A DNA stretch of 25,033 nt from CAYUNT01 sp964446285 (GTDB taxonomy: Bacteria > Sumerlaeota > Sumerlaeia > SLMS01 > CAYUNT01). Location of the stretch: positions 1 through 25,033 of the forward strand of contig CAYUNT010000048.1 of NCBI GenBank assembly GCA_964446285.1, read 5' to 3'. The notes under the pieces were generated by a model that did not search any database, was not told the DNA's origin, and saw nothing but the letters and a program-made list of their open reading frames with translations. This document shows, piece after piece, positions 1 to 9,700 of this stretch. The translations under genes were made by a program, and so were the position numbers. Position 1 is the first letter of the stretch. Each line of letters opens with the position of its first letter.

Positions 1-120
1 GCCCACTTCTTCTCTCTTCACTCACAACCCACAACTCACAACTCTTCTGCCCACTAATCACTACCCCCTGCCCACTTCTTCTCTCTTCACTCACAACTCA
101 CAACCCACAACTCTTTCTTC
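1..120. repeat. Low-complexity heptamer-type repeat upstream of sppA
   Basis: Pyrimidine-rich tract built from variants of CACAACT/CACAACC and TCACT words. A 28-base block at 1-28 recurs exactly at 70-97, giving a 69 bp period. The same words recur at about 3528-3580, 15300-15415 and 17971-18261, in both orientations. The tract ends about 13 bases before the sppA start codon, so no ordinary promoter or ribosome binding site is visible there. It resembles in style the short tandemly repeated sequences known from cyanobacteria. It is too irregular, and has no spacers, to be a CRISPR array. Confidence 0.85.
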
Positions 121-132
121 GATGGCCGCACT

Positions 133-2181
133 ATGAAAACAAAGTATGGCGCAACATTTCGCATGGCTTCTCTGGCCATTGCATTCATGTGCTTTTTCGC
201 GCTTGGGGCGCAGAGCCAGCCTGGCGATTCGCACGATTCGCACGAGAGGCACCGCACGGATTCCCACCGTCTGAAAAGCCTTTTCGGTCGAATCATGCGC
301 GGGCCAAACGCCGCGCCCGCCCCGGCAACTCCTGTCCCGGCGCGTTATCCTGTTTTTGACCTGAGCGGTCCGATCAATGAACGGCCCGAGATTTACAATT
401 TTCTTGTTCCGGGGACGCTCACAGTCCGCGAATGGACCGGGGCCGTTCAGCGCGCCGCCGAAGACCCGGCCGTCGAAGGGATATTTGTGCGAATCAACTC
501 GCCGCAAATTGGCTGGGCGCGCATGCAGCAATTGCGCCGCGCCATTCTCGATTTTCGCAAGTCAGGCAAGCCCGCCTGCGCGTTTCTGCAAACCGAAAGC
601 TCGCTCGGATACCTTCTGGCCTCTTCTTGCGACCGAGTCGCCATGCCGGAATCGTCGATTCTCTTTCTGACCGGATTGCGCGCAGACATGTATTTTCTCA
701 AGGACTTGCTTGCAAAATTGGGCGCGCAGGCCGATGTCGCTGCCATCGGGAAATACAAGGACGCGATGGAGGCGCTGAGCGAAAGCGAGATGAGCGCCGC
801 CTCGCGCGAGATGTTCCTTTCGCTGATTGACGATCTCACAAGCCAGTCGGTGGCAATGGTCGCCGCGGGGCGCGGCATGGAGCCGCCGGAGGCGCGCCGG
901 GCGTTCGAGGGCGGACCCTATACGGCGCGCGAGGCCGCCGAACTCCGCCTCATCGACGACGTTTCATATCTCGAACAACTCGTTGCGGGGATCGAGGAAA
1001 AGGCCGGACGCCCCATCGAATTGGATTATGAATACGCTTCGCCCGCCGCTGCCGCCGCGCCGCCCAATCTGCTGACGCTCTTCAGCGAGCTCTTCCAGCC
1101 CGAGCGCCCGCTGCCGACGGAAGGACGCCCTTATATTGCGCTTGTTTACGCTACAGGACCGATTGTTCCGGGAACGGCCGAGGATTATCCTTTTGCACAA
1201 AACCTTATTGCCCAGGAGGATTTTCTCGATCTGCTGAGCGAAGTTGAAAGCGACGATGCGGCGCGTGCGATTGTCTTGCGTGTGGAAAGCCCGGGCGGCT
1301 CCGCTGAGGCGGCCGACCTGATTTGGAACCGCCTGCGCATCTTGTCGGAAGTTATGCCGGTGGTGGCGTCGTTTGGCGACGTGGCGGCCTCGGGCGGATA
1401 CTACATCGGGATGCCTGCAGACGCGATTGTCGCCGAGGGCGGGACGCTCACCGGCTCGATTGGCGTCGTGACAGCGAAATTGGCCGTTGGGGGCTTGTAT
1501 GAGAAAATCGGCGTCCGAACACAACATCTGGGCGGCGGTCCATATTCGGGACTGCTTAGCGAACAGGCGCCGTGGACCGAGGCGGAGCGCGCGAAAATCA
1601 TGCATTTGTCTGAAGATATGTATCGTCGCTTTGTGTCGAAGGCGGCCGAGGATCGCGTGGTCAGCTACGAAGCGCTGGACCGTGTGGCGCAGGGGCGCGT
1701 CTGGACAGGGAGCCAGGCGGTTGAATGCGGTCTTGTGGACGAAATCGGAGGCATCGAACGCGCCATCGAAATCGCCGCGGAAAAAGCCGGTTTTCCGTCC
1801 GGAGAAACGCCGGAAGTTGTGATTTTTCCGCGTCAGATTGGCATTTTTGAATATATTGAAAAAATGATGTCGCGCGGGGCGGCGGCGGGCGGGTTTCCTG
1901 TCAGCGGACGCGCCGCCTTGGGGCGGGCCATAAAAACCCCTGGCAGAACCTCCGGTTTTGCGGCATCGTCCTCTTTCCCAATGACCTCCTCGGCTTCTTC
2001 GTTTTCATCGACCAGCGCTTTTCAAGCGGCTTCCGCGCCCGAAGAAGCGCTGAGCCTTCTGTTTTTCGCCAATTCCGCGCCGCGCCCTCTGCGAGACGCC
2101 GCCTCGCTTGCCTTGTATTTGCAGCGCGCCTCGCAACCAAGCATCCTCGCCCTTGCCCCCTGCCTGCCGGAAATTCGATAA
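133..2181 (+). CDS. sppA: Signal peptide peptidase SppA, long (67K) type
   Basis: A 682-residue serine peptidase of family S49 in its two-domain form. It is expected to cleave remnant signal peptides in the inner membrane, facing the periplasm. Residues 1-29 form a signal peptide or membrane anchor. The N-terminal S49 domain carries the Lys motif GKYKDA, with Lys209 as the likely general base. The C-terminal domain carries GDVAASGGYY, with Ser420 as nucleophile, followed by the GTLTGSIGVV segment. Both elements match the Lys/Ser dyad known from E. coli SppA (K209/S409). The last 75 or so residues are Ser/Ala-rich and unlike the family core. ATG 133 was chosen because it gives a complete signal peptide, but no Shine-Dalgarno is visible; repeat DNA occupies the upstream 120 bases. 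queA follows 64 bases downstream on the same strand. Confidence 0.93.
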   Translation: MKTKYGATFRMASLAIAFMCFFALGAQSQPGDSHDSHERHRTDSHRLKSLFGRIMRGPNAAPAPATPVPARYPVFDLSGPINERPEIYNFLVPGTLTVREWTGAVQRAAEDPAVEGIFVRINSPQIGWARMQQLRRAILDFRKSGKPACAFLQTESSLGYLLASSCDRVAMPESSILFLTGLRADMYFLKDLLAKLGAQADVAAIGKYKDAMEALSESEMSAASREMFLSLIDDLTSQSVAMVAAGRGMEPPEARRAFEGGPYTAREAAELRLIDDVSYLEQLVAGIEEKAGRPIELDYEYASPAAAAAPPNLLTLFSELFQPERPLPTEGRPYIALVYATGPIVPGTAEDYPFAQNLIAQEDFLDLLSEVESDDAARAIVLRVESPGGSAEAADLIWNRLRILSEVMPVVASFGDVAASGGYYIGMPADAIVAEGGTLTGSIGVVTAKLAVGGLYEKIGVRTQHLGGGPYSGLLSEQAPWTEAERAKIMHLSEDMYRRFVSKAAEDRVVSYEALDRVAQGRVWTGSQAVECGLVDEIGGIERAIEIAAEKAGFPSGETPEVVIFPRQIGIFEYIEKMMSRGAAAGGFPVSGRAALGRAIKTPGRTSGFAASSSFPMTSSASSFSSTSAFQAASAPEEALSLLFFANSAPRPLRDAASLALYLQRASQPSILALAPCLPEIR

Positions 2182-2245
2182 ACCCATCCGGCGGGCATTC
2201 GCACAAAGCCTTTTTCGCAAAAATCTTTCAGTTTTATTCTTTCCC

Positions 2246-3436
2246 ATGCTGACAAGCGATTTTGATTATCATCTGCCCGAGGAATTGATCGCCTCGCATC
2301 CCGCCGCGCGGCGCGATGAAGCGCGTTTATTGGCGCTCGGGGCCGCCGATGCCGCCCCGCGCCATCTTCATGTGTCCGATCTTCCGAATTTGCTTCGCGC
2401 GGGCGATTTGCTTGTTGTGAACGACACGCGCGTGATTCCGGCGCGGCTGCTTGGGCGGCGCGCTCCGGGCGGCGGGCGCATTGAAGTGCTTCTCGTCCGG
2501 CCCACCGTGGAAAAGCCAGGCGGGGAGGCAACTTCCGCGCCGCGCTGGGAAGTCCTTGTCCGCCCGGGGAAAAAGGTGCACGCCGGCGACCGGATTGTGT
2601 TCGAGCCGGGCGCGTTTGAGGCAACTGTTGTTGGCCACCGCTCCGGTCCCGGCGAACGCGTTTTGGAATTCCTATGCGGGGGCGGGCGCGACTTGCGCCA
2701 ATGGATCGAAGCATTTGGGAAAATCCCGTTGCCGCCTTATATTTTGCGCCGACGCCAGTGCGAAAGCGGTGAGCGGCTGACCTATCCGTGGGACGATCAC
2801 CTCTCCACTTCCGATGACCGCGAACGCTATCAAACGGTGTATGCGCGCGATCCGGGATCAATTGCCGCGCCGACCGCCGGACTCCATTTCACGCCTGAAT
2901 TGCTGCGGGCGCTCGAAGCGCGCGGCGTCGAGCGCACCTCCATCACGCTCCACATCGGCCCGGGCACATTTCAAAAAGTGGAAACAGAAAATCCCGCCGA
3001 ACACGTCATGCACGAAGAGGAATTCGAAGTGGAACGCGAGGCGGCGGACGCCATCGAGCGCGCCCGGCGCGAAGGCAGGCGCATCGTCGCCGTCGGGACC
3101 ACTGTGGTGCGCGTTCTCGAACATCTGGCTAGAGAGAATGCAGAAAAGCCAGCCGCCGCCTTGAAATCCGGCCCGGGGGCGGCATATATTCCTGATGGTG
3201 GCGGCGCCATCACGCCCGGCCGCGGCGCCACACGGTTGTTTATTCTGCCGGGCTATAATTTTCGCGTTGTGGACGCCATGCTTACGAATTTCCATCTTCC
3301 GCGTTCGACATTGCTTATGCTGATTTGCGCCTTCGCCGGACGCGAACGGGTTCTGGCGGCGTATGAAGAAGCGATTCGCCAGCGTTATCGCTTTTACAGC
3401 TACGGCGATGCCACATTCCTCGAACGCCTGCCTTGA
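2246..3436 (+). CDS. queA: S-adenosylmethionine:tRNA ribosyltransferase-isomerase
   Basis: QueA transfers and isomerises the ribosyl group of SAM onto preQ1 in tRNA to give epoxyqueuosine, in the cytoplasm. The 396-residue product shows family hallmarks along its whole length: an N-terminal LPEELIASHP with RDEARLL, GDLLVVNDTRVIPARLLG, the GSIAAPTAGLH core (residues 204-214), LHIGPGTFQKV, VGTTVVRVLE, the NFHLPRSTLLML motif, and a YRFYSYGDA end. It is some 45 residues longer than typical QueA, through short insertions near VEKPGGEATSAP and around AALKSGPGAAYIPDG. The frame is open upstream to 2108, but homology begins at ATG 2246, which lies after the sppA stop. The bases before it are AT-rich with no clear Shine-Dalgarno. 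Co-transcription with sppA is plausible from the 64-base gap. Confidence 0.96.
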   Translation: MLTSDFDYHLPEELIASHPAARRDEARLLALGAADAAPRHLHVSDLPNLLRAGDLLVVNDTRVIPARLLGRRAPGGGRIEVLLVRPTVEKPGGEATSAPRWEVLVRPGKKVHAGDRIVFEPGAFEATVVGHRSGPGERVLEFLCGGGRDLRQWIEAFGKIPLPPYILRRRQCESGERLTYPWDDHLSTSDDRERYQTVYARDPGSIAAPTAGLHFTPELLRALEARGVERTSITLHIGPGTFQKVETENPAEHVMHEEEFEVEREAADAIERARREGRRIVAVGTTVVRVLEHLARENAEKPAAALKSGPGAAYIPDGGGAITPGRGATRLFILPGYNFRVVDAMLTNFHLPRSTLLMLICAFAGRERVLAAYEEAIRQRYRFYSYGDATFLERLP

Positions 3437-3527
3437 ACTTTGCATGCGGATTTCTTGCCGTGAAAGGTGCTTTCAGCAAAAGAACCCCAAGGGATGCAAA
3501 AGACCGAGGGGATCAAAGAGGCTGTTC

Positions 3528-3580
3528 GCAACCCACTGCCTACTGATCACTTCTTTTTCACAACTCACAACTTCTTCCCG
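3528..3580. repeat. Short heptamer-repeat tract after queA
   Basis: Contains the CACTGCCTACTGATCACTTC words followed by CACAACTCACAACTTC, the same vocabulary as the tract at 1-120. It lies directly left of the three-hairpin element. Bases 3437-3527 of this gap show no gene and no clear terminator. Confidence 0.7.
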
Positions 3581-3583
3581 TCC

Positions 3584-3773
3584 TAATACCATTTTCCTTT
3601 GATTCTGTTCCTAATCGCCTGTCACGGTTTTCGCGAGAAGAGCGAAAACCGCGCCAGGCGATTATGTTGTTGGTGTCTCGGTTTCCCAGGGCGGCGCTTC
3701 GCTTGCCCTGGGCTGTATTCTTTTGCTCCTTCAGAGCAAATTCAGGGAACAGAATTACGGGAAATTGGTATAA
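3584..3773. mobile_element. Three-hairpin element with terminal inverted repeats (MITE-like)
   Basis: A 190 bp non-coding unit. Its ends, 3584-3611 and 3746-3773, are reverse complements at 23 of 28 positions. Between them lie three hairpins. The first is a 20 bp stem (3612-3621 with 3655-3664, and 3625-3634 with 3642-3651, separated by a 3x3 internal loop). The second pairs CCCAGGGC with GCCCTGGG (3685-3712). The third pairs TTTGCTC with GAGCAAA (3722-3740). The right 50 bases (3722-3771) recur perfectly, inverted, at 24984-25033. There is no room for a transposase, so if mobile it would be moved in trans. The element overlaps the 3' end of the adjacent - strand gene and may also serve as its terminator. 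Confidence 0.75.
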
Positions 3774-6700
3774 TGCGCGGCGAGATAGGCCTGCATCCAG
3801 ATTAGGTCGGCGATGTCGAAGACGCCGTCCTGGTTGGCATCGGCGTGTGCGGATTGTTCGCTAGTGAGCGCGATGCCGCCTCGCAACGCCCTTGCGGCCA
3901 GCGCTGTGTCCTCCGCGTCCAGGCGTCCATCGCCCGACAAATCGCCCGGCACCCACCCCTCCGGAGTGGCTGTGGGGGCCGGAGTGGTCGTGGGCGAGGC
4001 CGTCGGCGTGGGATCGAGCGGGCCGGTCCAGCGCAGGATGCATAAGCCCTGATCGCCATCGGCCACGTAAATGTACCCATCCGAGAACGCAACATCCATG
4101 GCCGTGCCGGGCGTGTCGTAAGTGCATTTCACAACCGGCACCGATGGATTTGACACATCGACGGCGCGTAATCCCAGCGGCCCATCGGCCACAAAAGCCA
4201 AATGGCCTGAGAGGGCAACGCTCCTGGCGTCTCCGGGCGAATTGTAGGTTCCTGCAATAACGGGCGCGGCGGGATTGGATATGTCCACGATTTCCAGTCC
4301 ATGCCAATCGGCGGCCACGCAGGCCAGTTTCCCCGATGACGCGACGGCCACCGCACGGCCGCCTGCGTTGATGCTCCCCGTGACGGGGAGCGGATTGGAT
4401 GGGTTTGAAATGTTGACGGTCTCTATTGAGCTATTCGGTCCAATCCCGCATACCAAGTTCCCGCCCGCCCCCAGATAATACAAGTATCCTTTCATATCAC
4501 AATATCCCATCCTGGCAGGTGCCGCAGTGTTCGACACGTCAAGAATTTCAAGGCGGTAGTGAGAAACCGGATTACCTATGGGAGGAAAGGCCTTTTTCCC
4601 TACGATGATGTAGGTAACATTGTCTGAGAGCAGGCAGGCCAGATTCTCCGAGAGCGCCACGCTGTAGGCAGTGAGACCTCCGGATCCTTCCGGCCAGGGA
4701 ATTCCTGACTGCGCCACATGTTGCGATTTTATAACTGCCGATTGGGGATTAGAAACATCATAAATAGTGAGATAATTGCCCGAGACCAGATAGGCGGTAT
4801 TGCCCGAAACCGCTACGTCAACGACATCCTTGTTGCCAATGGCCGCACCCGCGATGGGAGCCGCCGGATTGGAAACATCAACGACTTTTGACCCATTGGT
4901 TCCCATGTTTACCAATACTCGTCCTCCGGAGGCCGCCACAATCCGCGCCACGCCTGGCAACGCCATCCGCGAAACATATTCCAGCGTGCCTCCGGAGGGA
5001 TCCGTGGGCGTGGGCGAAGGCGTTGGCGTCGGTCGCGAATCGCTCCACTCGTAGGCTCCCATATCGATTCCGGTGCCCTGGGGCCGCAACGCGCCTTCGT
5101 TATCCGACGCCGGGGCGCCCGCCGCCGTGCCCGTGTCGATGCAGGGCGAATTACCACGCAAATGGAAGTCCCATTCGTCCAGTTCCCCAGAATCATTTAT
5201 GAACTGAGGATTTGCAAAGATATTACCATTTGTTCCATTGGCTTCCTTGAAACAGCTATAGGAAATACCCGCCCCGTAGAAATCCTGGATGCCATTATTA
5301 AATATAATGCAGTTAGACGCCAGCGTGCCCGAATCGTTGTAGATGCCGCCACCCAATTCCGCATAGTTGCCAAAGACCGTGCTATTACCGGCATTGCCTT
5401 TGAGCCTGGCGTTGGACCCGGCATTGAATATCCCCCCCCCTCCGCTTTTGCTGATGGAATATTCAACAAGAACATTGCCGAAGACGGCACAATTGAATGC
5501 CTGGCCCTGGTTGTATAGACCCGCTCCATACTCCCTCGATACATTGTTGAAAATCAGACAGTCGCGTATCGTTCCCGCGCTGTAAATGCCACCGCCCTTA
5601 TATAAGCAGGAATTTTCAAATACGCGGCAGTTGGTCAGGAATCCTCCATCGACCTCTGCGCCGCCGCCGTAAGAAGCCTCATTGCCGCGGATTTCGCACC
5701 GGGACGCCTCGCCGTCCGCGCTGCCAATATACAGACCGCCCCCATACGAGGCCGTATTGTTGTTCAGGGTGCATTCCGTAACCAGGCCGCGCGAAATATA
5801 CACGCCGCCGCCCTGATAACCGTGGTTTGCATAAATTTCACAGTGAGCCACCTCTCCGCTGCTATTGACTCCGCCACCGTTGTTGGACGTATTCCCCCCT
5901 GTGATTCTGCATCCATCCAGGACGCCGTTATTGATAACGCACTGGCGGGCATTCTGGGCGTCAATGATAACGGGATGGGCGTTCCAATCGCGCTGGGAGA
6001 GATCTGTTTCGCCGCCTGCAAACCCGCCATAGAATTTCGCATGGAAAGGAATAGTGAGAGTCTGATCTAATGGATACGTCCCTTGCGCAACCCAGAATTC
6101 ATCGCCCGTGACAGCCACCTTGGCCGCCTTGTCTAGTGTCCGAAAAGCCTTTTCCCACGAAGTGCCTAGGTTGGAGTCGCTGCCCGATGGCCTCACGAAA
6201 AATCGCAAGGCCGGCCTCGGTGAAGGTGAAGGCGCGGGCGTAAGGGTTGGCGTCAGAGTCGGAAGCGACGCATGTCTCCATTCATAGGCTCCCATATCGA
6301 ATCCGGCCCCCAGCGGGCGCGGCATATCCTCGAAGTCCGCCGCTGGGGCTTTCACTGCTGTGCCCGTGTCGATGCAGGGCGAATCGTCTCTCAGGTGAAA
6401 ATCCCACGTGGAAGGATCGCCCGATACATTCACGAACTTCGGGTCTTGTGCGAAATTGCCATTCGTTCCGTCGCTCTCGTCATAGCAGCTGTTAAATATG
6501 CCAATTCCGAATGCATTATTGAAATCTGCGTTCTGATTATTCCACGATATGGTGTTTAGCACGATGCCTCGTTTCGGAGACATGGTGTCTGCATTCCTAA
6601 TGCCCCCTTCGCCATTCGCGAAATTGCCGAACACCGTGCAATTTACCACAACGCTTTCGTTGAGTATGCCGCCTGCCAGCGACCGCGCGCTGTTTCGATA

Positions 6701-9700
6701 GACAATGCAGTTTTCCATCCGTGCGAAGTAGCAAAGATAGACTCCACCGCCGACCATATAGGTGCTATTGTCATGCACGATGCAGCTGGATAACTGCCCA
6801 AAGCAATAGACGCCGCCGCCATATCCATAACTGGCAAGGGTGCTGTTGGAATACACCTCACAGTGAAGCGCCTTGCCAGTGGATTTAATATACAACCCGC
6901 CGCCCTCGCTTTGGGAGGTGTTAATGAAGATCGCGCTCTGTTCTATCACGCCCGCCTCTAAATACACTCCGCCGCCGTTGGATTTTTCCGCGAACACGGA
7001 ATTTCCATAAATTTTGCAGTGGGCAATTCTGCCTTTGTTATATACGCCGCCCCCCTGGTCCGCGCAGTATCCCCTGGTGATGGAAAACCCATCCAGGATG
7101 CCGCTATTATTGACGCACCGGTGCAAGTTCCCCCCGTCGATTATGCAGGGATGCGCGTCCCAGTCGCGCTGCGCGAGGTCCGTTTCCCCGCCAGCGAATC
7201 CGCCATAATACACTACTCCGGAGGGAATCTCCAGCGTGGCGATTTCCCCATAGGTTCCTTCGGCCACCCAAACTACATCGCCTGATTGCGTGGCCGCCTG
7301 CGCCGCCCTTTGCAAGGTTCGGAACGCCTCGTCCCATGAGTCCCCCGCGTTAACGTCGTTTCCCGCGGGTTTCACAAAAAACCGCAGGGCCTGCCCGGAG
7401 GGTGTGCGCGCCGGAAGCGGAGTGAGCGAGGGGGTGGGAGTGGAGGAGGGAGTAAGGGAAACCGTGGGCGTCACTGAAATCGTGGGAGAAAGAAATGGCG
7501 TCGGTGTGACGGAAGGAGTGGGAGTTGGCTGGGAAACGTCCCATTCATAGGCGCCCATGTCGAATCCCACGCCGAGCGGACGGACGGCACTGTCGAAATC
7601 CACATCCGGCGCCCCTTCCCCCGTTCCCGTGTCGATGCAGGGCGAATCGGCAAGCAGATGGAAATTCCATGTGGCGGGATCGCCCGAGGTGGTGAGAAGT
7701 TTCGGATCCGCGTTGATGTTTCCGTTTGCTCCCGTGGCTTCGCGGAAACAGCAATACGAAGCGTCCACCGCTCCGTAGATATCCTCGTTTGTGTTATTCC
7801 ACGAAATGCAGTTGGCTGCCTTGGCGCCTGCCGCGATGTGGATTCCACCTCCCGCGCCGCCGCTGGCCAAATTTCCGCATACGGTGCAATTGAACATCTT
7901 GCCCCACGATGAGGCGCTCGTGTATGCGTTGAATACACCGCCGCCATTCTCATCCGCCGCGTTATTGTAGATTATGCAGTTAGCCAGGTTTCCGTTATTA
8001 TACACGCCTCCGCCATCCGCGCCGGTGGAATTGCCATAAATGGCGCATTGACTTGCCGAGCCGTAGTTACTCAATCCTCCGCCTAAGTTATAGGTCGCGT
8101 TATTGTAAATTGTGCACTTGGCAATTACGCCCCCTGCCGCCACCTCAACACCGCCTCCCCTGCTCTTCAAAGCGAAACTGGAGTTTCCGTAAATTACACA
8201 GTTGGACGCCGTAACGCCGGAACTAACATACAATCCACCGCCGCACCCGGCCTCGTTGTCGTAAATTTCGCAATCCGTTACGCTCCCCGCGCTGGCGCAG
8301 ATGCCACCACCTTGGCCGCTCGTATAATAGATATTCCCTTCATTTCCATAAATCCGGCAGTGGATGACCGTGCCATAGGATTGCACTCCCCCTCCCACGC
8401 CGTCGTAGTATCCTTTCGTGACGTCAAATCCGTCCAGGACGCCCCAGACGAGCGCGCATCGGTGATCGTTGCGTCCGTCGATGATGGTGCGATGGGCGTT
8501 CCAGTCGCGCTGCGAAAGTTCAGTCTCGCCGCCCGCGAAACCACCATAAAACGAACTGCCCTGGCCAACTTCCACTTGGGAACTTTCCCTATATGTGCCC
8601 TCGGCCACCCAGACCTCGCCGCCCGATTGGAGGGTCATTTGGGCCGCCTTTTTCAGGGTCTTGAACGCCGTCCCCCATGAGGTTCCCTCATTGGAATCGT
8701 TTCCTGAAGGGCTGACATAGTAGCGCATGGCCGGTCCGCCGGGAGTTCGAGTAGGAGAAGGGGAAGGCGATGGGCTGAGCGATGGGGTAAGCGTAATCTC
8801 CGGCGTCGTTACGGCAGGCAAGTATTCATAGGCCCCCATGTCGAATCCCAGACCCATCGGACGCGCCGCGCCCTCGAAGTCATCCGCTGGCGCTCCATCC
8901 GCCTTTCCCGCGTCGATGCAGGGCGAGAATCTTTGCAAATGAAAATCCCACGCGCCCGGATCGCCTGAGACATTCATAAACAGCGGATCGATCTTGATAT
9001 TACCATCCGTTCCCGCGCTCTCGCTGAAACAGCTATGGGAAGCGGACCAGCCTTGATAGATGTCGCCGCCAGTGTTGTTCCATACGATACAATTGCGGGT
9101 ATCGCCCTCAAGATAATTGTTATAAATCCCACCGCCCAGGTTATTGATGGAGATATTTCCAAACACCGTACAATTGAATACCTTGGCCGGGTTATTATAG
9201 GCCGGGCCGTCATTCTTTATTCCGCCGCCGGTGGAATAAGCTGTGTTGAGGAAAACGACGCAATTAGCTATCGACTGGTAGTTGCTTATGCCGCCGCCAT
9301 CCATAAAGGCTGTATTTCCATATAAGGCGCATCGATTCGCCGTGCCGCTGTTGTAAATCCCCCCTCCCGAGCCCAAAGAGACATTATTAAAAATCGCGCA
9401 CTCACTCAACGTTCCCGTGTTATATACTCCGCCACCCAGGCCGGATTTGCTCACGGCGGTGTTTTCATAAATCCGGCAATGGATGACTATGCCCTTCGAG
9501 TAAATGCCGCCTCCTGCGTCGCTGATGCTACCTCTAGCGACGTCAAATCCGTCCAGGACGCCCATGTTATACACACACCGGCGGGCATTCTGTCCGTCGA
9601 TGATGGCCGGATGGGCGGCCCAGTCGCGCTGCGAAAGATCAGTTTCGCTCCCGGCAAAGCCGCCGTAAAACGCCACGCCGGCAGGGATTGTCACCGTGGC

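Noticed and set aside
1..120. Direct repeats considered as a CRISPR array
   Set aside because: Units are low-complexity and vary in length and spacing, there are no unique spacers, and no cas gene is near.
3612..3740. Three hairpins in a closed stem considered as a tRNA or other structural RNA gene
   Set aside because: Stem sizes, lack of an anticodon arm and T-loop consensus, and terminal inverted repeats do not fit tRNA; a repeated element explains it better.
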